Both the position numbers and the translations under genes were made by a program. A stretch of 64,000 nucleotides of DNA from Luteirhabdus salina. Its GTDB lineage: Bacteria > Bacteroidota > Bacteroidia > Flavobacteriales > Flavobacteriaceae. Location of the stretch: the NCBI GenBank assembly GCA_025384855.1, contig JALAHT010000003.1:248001-312000 (forward strand), read 5' to 3'. Positions 26,765 through 35,953 of this stretch are shown here, piece by piece (within the stretch, counting starts at the first letter, position 1; every line of letters begins with the position of its first letter). Under the pieces are notes generated by a model that was given only the letters and a program-made list of their open reading frames with translations, was not told the origin of the DNA and ran no database searches.

Positions 26765-27832
26765 ATGGATTTAAACCAACGCATTTCAGCCTTTGCAAAA
26801 GTAGGGAAGTTTCTAGGTCAGTTTTCTGACAAAAATCATAGTAGTGACCCTTCTCTACCCTTTCCAAACTCTTTTTATGAAGAAATGAACCACATTCTTC
26901 ATCGCGCAAAAGCCGAGAATGGATGGTTTACATTACCGAATGTATACCATTCTTTAAAAAGTTGGAGTAAGGAGCTACGCGAAGAAAATCTTCAGCAATG
27001 GCTGTCCAATTATACTATTCCAGCATCGGCTACTCCAAAAACCGTAGCGATCGTGATGGCGGGTAACATTCCCTTGGTTGGATTCCATGATTTCCTTTCA
27101 GTATTAATGGCTGGTCATAAGGTTATTGCCAAGCTATCCTCGAACGATGCAGTATTGCTTCCCTTTATCAAAAAACTGTTGGTTCATGCCGAACAGGAGT
27201 TTGAATCGAAAATTCGACTGACTGATGAAAAATTAGAGAATTTCGATGCGGTAATTGCGACTGGCAGTAATAATACAGCACGTTATTTCGACCATTACTT
27301 CGGGAAGTATCCACATATTATCCGTAAGAACAGGAATTCTGTAGCGGTATTAACAGGAAATGAATCGAAGGGCCAGCTGGAAGGACTTGCCGATGATATT
27401 TTCCAATACTTCGGATTGGGCTGCCGAAACGTTTCAAAATTGTTTGTTCCTGAAGGATATGATTTTAAGGCGTTTTTTGAAGCGCTGTACACTTGGAAGG
27501 ATATAATCAACAACCATAAATACATCAATAACTACGATTATAATAAAGCGGTGTATTTAATGGGAAGCCATGAATTATTAGACAATGAATTTTTACTGTT
27601 GAAAAAGGATGAAGGCTACGCCTCTCCTATTGGCGTTCTTTTTTATGAAACCTATACGAATGAAGCACAACTTGCCGAACGTTTAAAAGCAGAAGATGAA
27701 CAAATCCAAGCGATCATAAGTGAAGCATCCATTAAGAACGCAACTCCCTTAGGAACAGCGCAAGCACCTGCTTTGGACCAATATGCAGATGGCGTCGATA
27801 CCATGGCTTTTTTGTTGAAACTATATGAATAA
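26765..27832 (+). CDS. acyl-CoA reductase (LuxC-like)
   Basis: NAD(P)H-dependent reductase-like protein related to LuxC and aldehyde dehydrogenases; the natural acyl substrate is unknown. The 355-aa protein has NIPLVGFHDFLSVLMAGHKVIAKLSSND (fold core, in parts), IATGSNNTARYF for the cofactor pocket, and the candidate nucleophile Cys in YFGLGCRNVSKLFVP. The ATG at 26765 is used because an upstream TTG lies in the -7 box. The order ferredoxin / acyl-CoA reductase / serC / serA is one I recall from other flavobacteria. Confidence 0.85.
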   Translation: MDLNQRISAFAKVGKFLGQFSDKNHSSDPSLPFPNSFYEEMNHILHRAKAENGWFTLPNVYHSLKSWSKELREENLQQWLSNYTIPASATPKTVAIVMAGNIPLVGFHDFLSVLMAGHKVIAKLSSNDAVLLPFIKKLLVHAEQEFESKIRLTDEKLENFDAVIATGSNNTARYFDHYFGKYPHIIRKNRNSVAVLTGNESKGQLEGLADDIFQYFGLGCRNVSKLFVPEGYDFKAFFEALYTWKDIINNHKYINNYDYNKAVYLMGSHELLDNEFLLLKKDEGYASPIGVLFYETYTNEAQLAERLKAEDEQIQAIISEASIKNATPLGTAQAPALDQYADGVDTMAFLLKLYE

Positions 27833-27901
27833 ATTTGATTATTCTTTAACGCCTAAACCGCACATATTTAGCATCTTTGTACTTTTCTAACCCATCCCAC
27901 T

Positions 27902-28969
27902 ATGAAAAAACACAATTTTAGCGCCGGTCCCTGCATTTTATCGCAAAGCGTCTTTCAGAAAGCCTCGGAAGCAGTCCTTAATTTTAATGGTATCGATTTA
28001 TCCATATTAGAGATCTCACACCGAAGCAAGGATTTTGTTGAAGTTATGGATATGGCGCAGGCATTGGCGTTGGAACATCTTCAGTTGGAAAACAAAGGAT
28101 ATAAAGCACTCTTTCTACAAGGAGGTGCCAGTATGCAGTTTTTGATGGCGGCCTATAACTTGTTGGAAAAAAAAGCTGCTTATTTGAATACAGGAACATG
28201 GAGTTCAAAGGCAATTAAAGAAGCAAAGTTATTTGGAGAATTGGTTGAAGTATCGTCATCTAAAGACCAAAATTTCAATTATATACCAAAAAATTATTCG
28301 ATTCCTTCAGATGCCGATTACTTTCACTGTACTAGTAATAACACCATTTTTGGAACACAGATGAAATCGTTTCCAGAAACTGATATTCCGCTAGTTTGTG
28401 ATATGAGCAGTGATATCTTTTCAAGAGAGTTGGATTTTTCGAAATTCGATTTGATTTATGCCGGTGCCCAAAAGAATATGGGACCTGCGGGAACAACGTT
28501 GGTGGTGGTGAAAGAAGAAATATTAGGAAAGGTGTCTCGACAGATTCCATCTATGTTAGACTACCAAGTACACATTGGTAAGGACAGTATGTTCAACACT
28601 CCTGCCGTATTTTCGGTATATGTAAGCATGTTAACCCTAAAGTGGCTAAAGGATCAAGGTGGAATTAAAGCAATTCAAAAAAAGAATGAAGAAAAAGCTG
28701 CGCTGATTTATAGAGAGATAGACAGAAATCCATTGTTTACAGGCTTTGTAGCGAATAAAGAAGATCGTTCTACGATGAACGCTACTTTTAATCTAACAGA
28801 TGAAAGTCTTTCCGAAACCTTCAACAACTTGTGGAAAGATGCTGGGGTTAATGGCCTGAACGGTCATAGAAGCGTTGGTGGGTACCGTGCTTCCATGTAT
28901 AATGCCCTTCCGATAGAAAGTGTTCAAGTGGTGGTAGATACCATGCGGGAATTGGAAAAAAGAGCCTAA
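27902..28969 (+). CDS. serC: phosphoserine aminotransferase
   Basis: PLP enzyme converting 3-phosphohydroxypyruvate and glutamate to 3-phosphoserine, and also acting in pyridoxal phosphate synthesis. The 355-aa protein has the start KKHNFSAGPCILS, LEISHRSKDF, LQGGASMQF and the PLP-lysine motif YAGAQKNMGPAG, ending with GLNGHRSVGGYRASMYNA. Complete. serA follows after 39 bases, giving two consecutive serine-pathway genes. Confidence 0.96.
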   Translation: MKKHNFSAGPCILSQSVFQKASEAVLNFNGIDLSILEISHRSKDFVEVMDMAQALALEHLQLENKGYKALFLQGGASMQFLMAAYNLLEKKAAYLNTGTWSSKAIKEAKLFGELVEVSSSKDQNFNYIPKNYSIPSDADYFHCTSNNTIFGTQMKSFPETDIPLVCDMSSDIFSRELDFSKFDLIYAGAQKNMGPAGTTLVVVKEEILGKVSRQIPSMLDYQVHIGKDSMFNTPAVFSVYVSMLTLKWLKDQGGIKAIQKKNEEKAALIYREIDRNPLFTGFVANKEDRSTMNATFNLTDESLSETFNNLWKDAGVNGLNGHRSVGGYRASMYNALPIESVQVVVDTMRELEKRA

Positions 28970-29008
28970 CCAAAATAATTCAATAGAAATAGTAAAAAGA
29001 TCAGTACA

Positions 29009-29971
29009 ATGAAAGTATTAGCAAACGATGGTGTTTCGCAAAGTGGAATCGAAGCCTTGAAGAAGGCTGGTTTCGAAGTGATAACAACCAAGGTTGCCCA
29101 AGAGCAATTAGCACAATATATCCAAAAACATGAAATTGATGTGCTTTTAGTACGCAGTGCGACTAAGGTCCGCAAAGAGTTAATTGATGCGTGTCCTAGT
29201 TTGAAGATTATCGGACGTGGTGGTGTTGGCATGGATAATATAGATGTGAAATATGCTCGCGAGAAAGGATTGAAGGTTATTAACACCCCTTCGGCCTCCT
29301 CTTCATCCGTCGCCGAATTGGTGTTTGCCCATCTTTTTGGAGGTGTTCGTTTCTTGTACGATAGTAATCGAAACATGCCGTTGGAAGGTGAAAGCCGCTT
29401 CAAGGAACTGAAAAAGAGCTATGCCGGTGGACGCGAATTACGCGGTAAAACCCTCGGTATTATTGGTTTTGGGCGTATCGGACGTGAAGTAGCCAAAATA
29501 GCTTTAGGGTGCGGAATGAAGGTAATTGCTAGCGATAACGAAGTTGGGGAAGCCGATATTACCCTTGATTTTTATGATGGACAAAAGATTACCCTTCAAA
29601 TTAAGACGGAACCAGTTTCAGAATTGATCAAACACAGCGATTTTATCACGCTTCACGTCCCTGCACAAAAGGACTATATTATTGGAAAGGAAGAAATTCA
29701 AAAAATGAAAGATGGTGCTGCTATTATCAACGCTGCTCGTGGCGGAGTTATCGATGAAGATGCCCTGCTGAAGGCATTGGAAAACGGAAAGCTTTCTTTT
29801 GCAGCATTGGACACCTTTGAAGAAGAGCCACAACCCGCTGTAAAAGTACTGATGAACGGGAAACTCTCCCTAAGTCCACATATTGGAGCCGCTACACACG
29901 AGGCTCAGGATCGTATCGGACTGGAACTTGCCGATCAGATAATTGACACCTTACAGCCAGCGCAATCTTAA
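29009..29971 (+). CDS. serA: D-3-phosphoglycerate dehydrogenase (short form)
   Basis: First enzyme of serine synthesis, oxidising 3-phosphoglycerate with NAD+. The 320-aa chain has the substrate-side RSATKVRKELID and the Rossmann motif GKTLGIIGFGRIGREVA. The catalytic set is Arg in AARGGVIDE, Glu in the EEEP region and His in SPHIGAAT. It lacks the C-terminal ACT regulatory domain, so serine feedback inhibition of the E. coli type is not expected. Downstream of serC in the same unit. Confidence 0.92.
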   Translation: MKVLANDGVSQSGIEALKKAGFEVITTKVAQEQLAQYIQKHEIDVLLVRSATKVRKELIDACPSLKIIGRGGVGMDNIDVKYAREKGLKVINTPSASSSSVAELVFAHLFGGVRFLYDSNRNMPLEGESRFKELKKSYAGGRELRGKTLGIIGFGRIGREVAKIALGCGMKVIASDNEVGEADITLDFYDGQKITLQIKTEPVSELIKHSDFITLHVPAQKDYIIGKEEIQKMKDGAAIINAARGGVIDEDALLKALENGKLSFAALDTFEEEPQPAVKVLMNGKLSLSPHIGAATHEAQDRIGLELADQIIDTLQPAQS

Positions 29972-30007
29972 AATAACGTAACTTACATTAACTTAAAGCA
30001 TAACGAA

Positions 30008-30643
30008 ATGGAAGGTATCTTAGAATTATTAAACAGTGAAACAGGGCGTCAGATTATTAACGGCGTTAGCAATGAAACCAAACAGCCAACCGATAAAACG
30101 GCGTCTGTACTCTCAATGGGATTGCCCATTTTAATGGGTGCCATGAAGCGAAATGTAAACAAAGGCGGTGCTGAAGGATTGTTGGGTGCTTTAGATAATA
30201 AGCATGATGGCGATATCCTTAACAACCTTGGTGGTTTATTTAGTGGTGGTGTAAATGAAGATGTAAAAGCGGATGGACTTGGTATTTTGGGCCATGTATT
30301 GGGAGGTTCCCAAAACAATGTAGCCAGTGCGCTTTCCAAAAAATCTGGGATGGATGTAAACTCAGTAATGCAAATCCTTCAAGTGGCGGCTCCTATCCTA
30401 TTGGGATATCTTGGAAAGAAAAAACGAGAGCAGAATGTAGCTTCAGAAAATGGCTTAGAAGGTTTACTCGGCGGTTTGATGGGTGGTAATGGAGGCTCAC
30501 AACAAAAACAACAATCCTTGATCGAATCGTTATTGGATGGCGATGGCGATGGGAGTGTTATCGATGATGTTGCAGGAATGGTCCTTGGCGGGAATAAAAG
30601 CGATGGCATTGGTGGAATGCTGGGCGGTCTTTTTGGCCGTTAG
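30008..30643 (+). CDS. DUF937-type protein, Gly-rich
   Basis: The 211-aa protein begins MEGILELLNSETGRQIINGVS and carries the DUF937 pattern of repeated small helices: SMGLPILMGAMKRNVNKGGAEGLLGAL, DILNNLGGLFSGG, and LQVAAPILLGYLGKKKREQ. It ends with Gly-rich repeats (GGLMGGNGGS, DGDGDGSVIDDVAGMVLGG). Possible assembly role, but function unknown. It is the last gene of the serC-serA unit and is followed by a terminator. Confidence 0.85.
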   Translation: MEGILELLNSETGRQIINGVSNETKQPTDKTASVLSMGLPILMGAMKRNVNKGGAEGLLGALDNKHDGDILNNLGGLFSGGVNEDVKADGLGILGHVLGGSQNNVASALSKKSGMDVNSVMQILQVAAPILLGYLGKKKREQNVASENGLEGLLGGLMGGNGGSQQKQQSLIESLLDGDGDGSVIDDVAGMVLGGNKSDGIGGMLGGLFGR

Positions 30644-30665
30644 GAATAAAAATCAAAATTTTGAG

Positions 30666-30697
30666 AAAACGCTCATTGTAAAATGTAGCGTTTTTTT
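30666..30697 (+). terminator. intrinsic terminator
   Basis: AAAACGCT CATT / AATG AGCGTTTT with a 4-base loop and single-base bulge, followed by TTTTTTT. Confidence 0.85.
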
Positions 30698-30759
30698 ATG
30701 CTGTTAAAAGAAAGATTACTTCTTTACTGTTTTTGTATTTTTGTGAAAAGGAAATCGTT

Positions 30760-31182
30760 ATGAAATATCTTCTCGTACTACTTTCAATTTCATTGGCTAT
30801 TTATAGTTGCGACAGTAGCAAAACTGCTATGCAGGGTTCTAACGAAACCTCTGCATCAGAGGGTGATACAATCCGGATCGCAAACGATAGCTTAGAATAT
30901 GAGATAATTATTATTGAACCTGGTTTTCAAGGTTGGCTGGTTTCGCAACCACCACGCGGATATTACAATCAATCGTATTTGGAAAACAGAAATAGAATTT
31001 ACGTACAAGAATATAATTATCGGGCTAGAAATCCACTACAGTATTCACCTCAATTATATCCTCAACCGATAAACTACGATATGAATGTCGATTATGGTTA
31101 TGAAGTGAACTACCTTCTTTTTAATTATTTTAGATATTTCATGCAAGAGTATAATCAACGTTTTCCGGGAGCTAGACAATGA
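30760..31182 (+). CDS. DUF6146-like lipoprotein
   Basis: The 140-aa protein has a lipoprotein signal (MKYLLVLLSISLAIYSC, lipobox IYSC). A conserved domain follows: DTIRIANDSLEYEIIIIEPGFQGWL, SQPPRGYYNQSYLENRNRIYVQEYN, NYDMNVDYGYEVNYLLFNYFRYF. I recall this as DUF6146, widespread in flavobacteria. The ATG at 30760 begins the signal peptide; a TATTTTTG box at 30736-30743 lies just upstream. The stop overlaps the next gene's ATG by four bases. Confidence 0.82.
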   Translation: MKYLLVLLSISLAIYSCDSSKTAMQGSNETSASEGDTIRIANDSLEYEIIIIEPGFQGWLVSQPPRGYYNQSYLENRNRIYVQEYNYRARNPLQYSPQLYPQPINYDMNVDYGYEVNYLLFNYFRYFMQEYNQRFPGARQ

Positions 31183-31475
31183 AAAAGTTAAAGGAACGCT
31201 GGAATATTCAGTCGAATTGGCGCCTTACCGTTGTGTTTATAGTATTCGCGGTAACGGGCAGCACTTCTGCGAAGTTTGCAGGACCTGTAACTGATTTGAT
31301 TGGAATTCACGAAGAAATTGGTTGGTATATCTATTGGCCAATCCGTTTGTTAGTGATTTTTCCAGTGTATCAAATATTATTGGTTTCCTTCGGATGGCTT
31401 TTTGGTGAATTTGAGTTTTTTTGGAAATTTGAAAAGAAAATGTTGAAAGCTATGGGGCTCAAATTTTTATTTTAA
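31179..31475 (+). CDS. DUF6787-like small membrane protein
   Basis: 98 aa with two or three hydrophobic segments (LTVVFIVFAVTGSTS, IYWPIRLLVIFPVYQILLVSFGWLFG) and a conserved WNIQSNWRL start and FEFFWKFEKKML end. I recall this as DUF6787, found with the DUF6146 lipoprotein; no function is known. The ATGA overlap with the lipoprotein gene suggests a coupled inner-membrane/lipoprotein pair. Confidence 0.78.
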   Translation: MKKLKERWNIQSNWRLTVVFIVFAVTGSTSAKFAGPVTDLIGIHEEIGWYIYWPIRLLVIFPVYQILLVSFGWLFGEFEFFWKFEKKMLKAMGLKFLF

Positions 31476-31540
31476 TTAATGCATTGTAGTATTATGATGT
31501 AAAATTTTGTTAAGCGCTTCGACCAAGGCCTTATATTTTG

Positions 31541-31548
31541 TAGTTTTG
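31541..31548 (+). promoter_or_regulatory. -7 box for the metal-locus operon
   Basis: TAGTTTTG matches TAnnTTTG and ends only 7 bases before the ATG at 31556, so the transcript would be leaderless or nearly so. Confidence 0.4.
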
Positions 31549-31555
31549 ACACTTA

Positions 31556-31885
31556 ATGAAGGAAAATAGGAAAAATATAATCTTTGTTTCCACAATACTG
31601 ATTGCCTTGTTATTGGCACCATCAGTTATTCAGCTTGCACATGCTTTTGAAGACCATGAGCATATCGCTTGTTCGGAAAAAGGAGTACATCTTCATGAAG
31701 ATACTCCTGAATGTAAGATTTGTGATTTCCACCTAACTTCCTTCGATTATCAGCTATACACAGCGAATTGCGCAGAAAATGTTATTCTGCCAAAAGAAGA
31801 CGTACAAATCCTTCAAAACGCTGTACCTCTATCCTATTCATTTTCAAACAAACAGTTACGCGCACCCCCTTCTACACTTAGTTAA
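31556..31885 (+). CDS. His/Cys-rich secreted protein, possible metal binder
   Basis: The 109-aa protein has one N-terminal hydrophobic segment (IIFVSTILIALLLAPSVIQLAHA) and then a cluster of potential metal ligands: FEDHEHIACSEKGVHLHEDTPECKICDFHL contains five His and three Cys in about 30 residues (positions about 31-60). The rest is Tyr/Gln-rich. The gene leads directly into a TonB-dependent receptor gene (38 bases), so a role in handling the imported metal, such as zinc or copper, is likely but inferred. Confidence 0.7.
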   Translation: MKENRKNIIFVSTILIALLLAPSVIQLAHAFEDHEHIACSEKGVHLHEDTPECKICDFHLTSFDYQLYTANCAENVILPKEDVQILQNAVPLSYSFSNKQLRAPPSTLS

Positions 31886-31923
31886 GTCAAAGATTTTCTC
31901 TTTTTACTAAGTAAGTTTTTTAT

Positions 31924-34323
31924 ATGCGCATCCTAGGATTATGGATATTGCTTCTTTGCAGTATACCATCAATAGCACAAAATTGTTCGTACACCCTTTC
32001 AGGTAAAGTAATCGATTCACACGATGATACTCCCCTCGTGGGAGCTACTATTATCGTAGCTGGATTGGAAAAAGCTGTCCAAACAGATCTCAATGGTAGT
32101 TATTCCATAAAAGGTCTATGTGAAGATTCCTATTCTTTTCAGGTCTCCCACCCCAATTGTATCACAAAAGGATTCACCCTTACTATTTCTGGCGATACTA
32201 ACAGGAATTTTAGGCTGGAACATCATTTGGAAGAACTCAATGAAATTACATTGGAAGGAAGGGCCTATGAAAAGCAGACCGAAACAGTACGTGAAAATAG
32301 AATTAGAGAAGATGAGCTCGAGCGCTATAGCAACAAATCGTTGGGGGATGTATTAAATACCATTAGTGGAGTTTCCTCACTGAATACAGGAAATACGGTT
32401 GTAAAACCTTTAATAAACGGTTTACATAGTAGTCGCGTGGTCATCATAAACAATGGTGTTCGAATGGAAGATCAGGAATGGGGTGCGGAACATGCTCCGA
32501 ATTTAGATATTAATACCGCAGGCAGTATTAGTGTTATAAAGGGTGCCAATGCATTGCAATATAGTGGCGATGCTGTTGGGGGCGTGGTAATTTCAGAAGA
32601 TTCTAAAACACCTCTTCTCGATAGTTTATACGGAAAAACAATTTTATCTGCAGCTAGCAATGGTCGTGGTTCTTCAATAACGTCCCAACTAACCAAAAGT
32701 TATGAAAATGGCTGGTATAGTACGATTCAGGGTACTTTAAAGCGGTTTGGCGATTTTGAGGCTCCTGATTATGTATTGAGCAATACGGGTATTTTCGAAC
32801 GGAATGCTTCCTTACGATTGGGCTATAATCAAATTGATTACGGTTTGGAAGGCTATTATTCTCTTTTTAAAAATGAAATCGGAATCCTAAGAGCTTCACA
32901 TTTGGGCGGTGCCGCCGATCAAGTGCGCGCCATTAACAGCGATCGACCATTGATTATAGAGGATTTCACCTATAGCATCGACGCTCCAAAACAAGATGTA
33001 ACCCATCAGCTTGCTCGAGTGAAGGGGTTCAAGAAATTTGAAGGACTTGGAAGGCTTGATGTACAGTATGATTTCCAACAAAACAAACGGCTGGAGTTTG
33101 ATATTCGACGTGGGGATGATAGCGATAAGGCTTCATTGGATTTAACGTTGAATACCCATACCCTACTCGTCGATCTAGATACCGAATTATTTGAAAGTAT
33201 CGATTTTCAAACGGGAGTTATGGGACGCTATAAAGAAAATATCGCAAACCCCAACACAGGGGTACGCCGTTTGATTCCCGATTACGAACAATACCAAGCG
33301 GGAATATATGGTATCGCTTCCTATTCCTTACAGGAGAATTGGTTATTTGAAGTTGGGGGACGCTTCGATTATACTTTTATGGACGTTTTTAAATTTTACC
33401 GAACTTCCTTTTGGGAGGAGCGGAATTATGACGAACTATTTCCAGCATTGGTTATAGAAGAATTGGATAATCAATTGCTAACGAATCCACAATTGACTTA
33501 CAATAATTTCTCTGGCACTGTTGGGACTTCGTACTCATTTGGAGATGATTATAGGCTATTATTGAATTATTCCTTGGCATCGAGAGCGCCAAACCCATCG
33601 GAATTGTTTAGTGAAGGCTTACACCATTCGGCTTCGCGAATCGAATTGGGCGATTTGCGTTTCAATTCTGAAGTCGCACATAAGGTTTCTGCCACTTTTC
33701 AGCGAGATCACGATACCTTCAGCTTTGCGGTAAATCCTTATGTAAATACCATTGAGGATTTTATTATAATTGAACCTATAGATATTCAACAAACAGTTCG
33801 TGGGAATTTTCAAGTATGGGAATACCGTCAGACCCAAGCGCAACTAGTAGGAGTCGACTTCGATGCGCAGTATGCCTTCGCACCTAATTTTCAATGGAAT
33901 AATCAATTCTCTTTAGTGAAGGGATACGACAGAACGAGAGACGAACCACTTATTAATATGCCCCCTATTTCCTTAAAGAACGAGGTGGTCTATCAAAATA
34001 CAGAATTAAATAATCTGAGACTTTCATTACAAAGCGACTATGCGTTTCGCCAAAATGAATTCCCAGATAATAACTTTGAAGTCTTTCTTCCCACCACCGA
34101 GACAAATGAAGTAGTAGATGTAAGCACCCCTCCAGATGCGTATCACCTACTGCATTTTCGGTCAAGTATGGATTTCGACATTAACATGCTTTCAGTGCTT
34201 AATGTAGGGCTTCAAATAGACAATATTTTTAATACCGAATATCGAAATTACCTGAACAGATTGCGGTATTACGCCGATGATCTCGGACGAAATATTTCGA
34301 TACAACTTAAACTTAATTATTAA
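31924..34323 (+). CDS. TonB-dependent outer-membrane receptor
   Basis: Outer-membrane active importer. The 799-aa protein has a signal peptide (MRILGLWILLLCSIPSIAQ), a CarboxypepD_reg-like beta domain (about 25-105, LSGKVIDSHDDTPLVGATI), and a plug domain (about 120-230, ending near GDAVGGVVISE). A long beta-barrel follows, finishing with the aromatic-rich end RLRYYADDLGRNISIQLKLNY. The lack of a SusD-like partner argues against glycan uptake. Flanking His-rich protein and acidic lipoprotein suggest a metal or siderophore substrate. Confidence 0.88.
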   Translation: MRILGLWILLLCSIPSIAQNCSYTLSGKVIDSHDDTPLVGATIIVAGLEKAVQTDLNGSYSIKGLCEDSYSFQVSHPNCITKGFTLTISGDTNRNFRLEHHLEELNEITLEGRAYEKQTETVRENRIREDELERYSNKSLGDVLNTISGVSSLNTGNTVVKPLINGLHSSRVVIINNGVRMEDQEWGAEHAPNLDINTAGSISVIKGANALQYSGDAVGGVVISEDSKTPLLDSLYGKTILSAASNGRGSSITSQLTKSYENGWYSTIQGTLKRFGDFEAPDYVLSNTGIFERNASLRLGYNQIDYGLEGYYSLFKNEIGILRASHLGGAADQVRAINSDRPLIIEDFTYSIDAPKQDVTHQLARVKGFKKFEGLGRLDVQYDFQQNKRLEFDIRRGDDSDKASLDLTLNTHTLLVDLDTELFESIDFQTGVMGRYKENIANPNTGVRRLIPDYEQYQAGIYGIASYSLQENWLFEVGGRFDYTFMDVFKFYRTSFWEERNYDELFPALVIEELDNQLLTNPQLTYNNFSGTVGTSYSFGDDYRLLLNYSLASRAPNPSELFSEGLHHSASRIELGDLRFNSEVAHKVSATFQRDHDTFSFAVNPYVNTIEDFIIIEPIDIQQTVRGNFQVWEYRQTQAQLVGVDFDAQYAFAPNFQWNNQFSLVKGYDRTRDEPLINMPPISLKNEVVYQNTELNNLRLSLQSDYAFRQNEFPDNNFEVFLPTTETNEVVDVSTPPDAYHLLHFRSSMDFDINMLSVLNVGLQIDNIFNTEYRNYLNRLRYYADDLGRNISIQLKLNY

Positions 34324-34345
34324 TTACAATCAAAATTTAAAAACC

Positions 34346-34900
34346 ATGAAACGATTAAAATTAGTAACCTCGATTTTCGTATTAAGCTTATTCTTTGTAG
34401 CGTGTTCTAGCGACGATGATACTCCAGAACCGGTAAATGAAGAAGAAGTGATTACAACGATGACGGTTACATTAACGCCCGATGGCGGTGGAACACCAAT
34501 TATCTTGCAAACCCGTGATTTAGATGGAGATGGACCAGACGCACCTGTGGTGACTGTTTCAGATAATCTTACCACGGGACAGTCCTATAGCGGAACCATA
34601 ACATTTTTAAATGAAACAGAAGATCCTGCAGAAAATATTACGTTGGAAGTTGAAGAAGAATCAAACGAACACCAAATTTTCTACACTGTAGGAACGGGTC
34701 TCGATGTAACGTTAGTTGCAACAAATAATGATGACAATGGAAATCCACTAGGAACACAATTCGATCTTGAGGCTGGGGCAGTAAGCTCGGGTCTACTAAC
34801 ATTCACCCTTCGTCATGAGCCAATGAAGCCAAACTCTGGCCTTGGGGATGCCGGTGGCGAAACAGATATTGAAGCCACTTTTACCGTTGAAGTTGAATAG
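34346..34900 (+). CDS. acidic lipoprotein of the TonB-receptor operon
   Basis: The 184-aa protein has a signal and lipobox (MKRLKLVTSIFVLSLFFVAC, Cys20), an acidic linker (SSDDDTPEPVNEEE), and a beta-rich domain with TMTVTLTPDGGGTPI, FLNETEDPAENITLEVEEE, EHQIFYTVGTGLDVT and a C-terminal LTFTLRHEPMKPNSG. Conserved His in EHQIFY and RHEPMKP could be ligands. I recall it being filed as a type 1 periplasmic-binding-fold protein next to TonB receptors. The start at 34346 begins the signal peptide. A terminator follows. Confidence 0.75.
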   Translation: MKRLKLVTSIFVLSLFFVACSSDDDTPEPVNEEEVITTMTVTLTPDGGGTPIILQTRDLDGDGPDAPVVTVSDNLTTGQSYSGTITFLNETEDPAENITLEVEEESNEHQIFYTVGTGLDVTLVATNNDDNGNPLGTQFDLEAGAVSSGLLTFTLRHEPMKPNSGLGDAGGETDIEATFTVEVE

Positions 34901-34928
34901 CCCGATACTTTGTGAGTAGTTTGAAAAG

Positions 34929-34964
34929 AAAACCCCTGCAGAACTCATAGCTGCGGGGGTTTTC
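34929..34964. terminator. intrinsic terminator between convergent genes
   Basis: AAAACCCCTGCAG/CTGCGGGGGTTTT stem with one mismatch, followed by a T-rich stretch; A-rich on the other side. Confidence 0.8.
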
Positions 34965-34991
34965 TATATTTATAATGTTACGGTCGAAATC

Positions 34992-35327
34992 TTAGTCTTC
35001 TACCTCCACTTCAATCGTTTGGGGTACAGGACTTTTCTTGCCTTGCCATACATAAGTGTAAAGCCACATTAGAGTAAACGTCGGTACCATATCGGTAATC
35101 GGTAGAATTTCTTCAATAAATACTACGATGGAGGCTACCTTACCTTGTTCCCCTTCATACATATCCCTCATTTTCTTCGCGGCATAGGGAGCCCATAGAA
35201 TATCGAGAAAAGGCCCAATTACAGGGATAAAGCTAGATGCCATTCCAATTAAATCGTAAACAACCCCTTTCCGAAGTACTGTATATTTTGAATATTTCAT
35301 GTTCATGCTATTTAGTTCAATCATCAT
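34992..35327 (-). CDS. small conserved membrane protein
   Basis: 111 aa with two hydrophobic stretches (GMASSFIPVIGPFLDILWAPYAAKKM and TDMVPTFTLMWLYTYVW) separated by an acidic loop. The pattern of PVIGPFLDILWAP and LPITDMVP near the ends recalls conserved hypothetical proteins from flavobacteria and other bacteria. No function known. It may begin at any of four nearby Met codons; the codon at 35300 (MKYSKY) is a good alternative. It lies 21 bases downstream of folE. Confidence 0.65.
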   Translation of the reverse strand: MMIELNSMNMKYSKYTVLRKGVVYDLIGMASSFIPVIGPFLDILWAPYAAKKMRDMYEGEQGKVASIVVFIEEILPITDMVPTFTLMWLYTYVWQGKKSPVPQTIEVEVED

Positions 35328-35348
35328 AACGCAAGAATGCTGCCAAAA

Positions 35349-35948
35349 TTACGCTAAGTCGCTACTGATCAGTTTTAAGAACTCATTTCGGGTTTCAATC
35401 TTTTCAAATTGTCCTCGAAATCCTGAAGTTGTGGTTACGCTGTTCTGTTTTTGAACGCCTCGCATCATCATACACATATGCGCTGCTTCAATTACGACCG
35501 CAACGCCTGTAGGCTTCAACGTATCATTGATGCATTCCAAGATATTATGGGTTAATCGCTCCTGTACCTGTAACCTTCTCGCAAAAACATCCACTACTCT
35601 TGGTAATTTGCTCAATCCGACAATATGACCGTTGGGTATATAAGCAATGTGCGCTTTTCCAAAAAAAGGCAACATATGGTGTTCGCAAAGCGAATACAGT
35701 TCGATATTCTTTACTACTACCATATCATGATAGTCTTCAGCAAACATGGCCCCCTTTAATATCTCGGCAGGATCTTGATGATATCCGGAGGTTAGGAACT
35801 GCATCGCCTTGGCCGCACGTAACGGCGTTTTTTCGATTCCTTCCCTGCTAACATCTTCTCCCAATCCTGTAATAATATTTGAAAAATGCCCCTGTAAGTC
35901 TTTGGTAAGTTTTTCAGGGTAATGCTCTTCTTGGAAATAATTAGTCAT
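35349..35948 (-). CDS. folE: GTP cyclohydrolase I
   Basis: Converts GTP to 7,8-dihydroneopterin triphosphate, the first step of folate and of queuosine precursors. The 199-aa protein has the zinc ligands Cys88 and His91 ([11 protein letters not shown]) and Cys159 ([10 protein letters not shown]). It also has [21 protein letters not shown] and the conserved MKYSTS-like end [13 protein letters not shown]. Complete type IA enzyme. It is followed by the small membrane protein gene and preceded, 5 bases away, by msrA on the same strand. Confidence 0.95.
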   Translation of the reverse strand: MTNYFQEEHYPEKLTKDLQGHFSNIITGLGEDVSREGIEKTPLRAAKAMQFLTSGYHQDPAEILKGAMFAEDYHDMVVVKNIELYSLCEHHMLPFFGKAHIAYIPNGHIVGLSKLPRVVDVFARRLQVQERLTHNILECINDTLKPTGVAVVIEAAHMCMMMRGVQKQNSVTTTSGFRGQFEKIETRNEFLKLISSDLA

Positions 35949-35953
35949 AAGTG

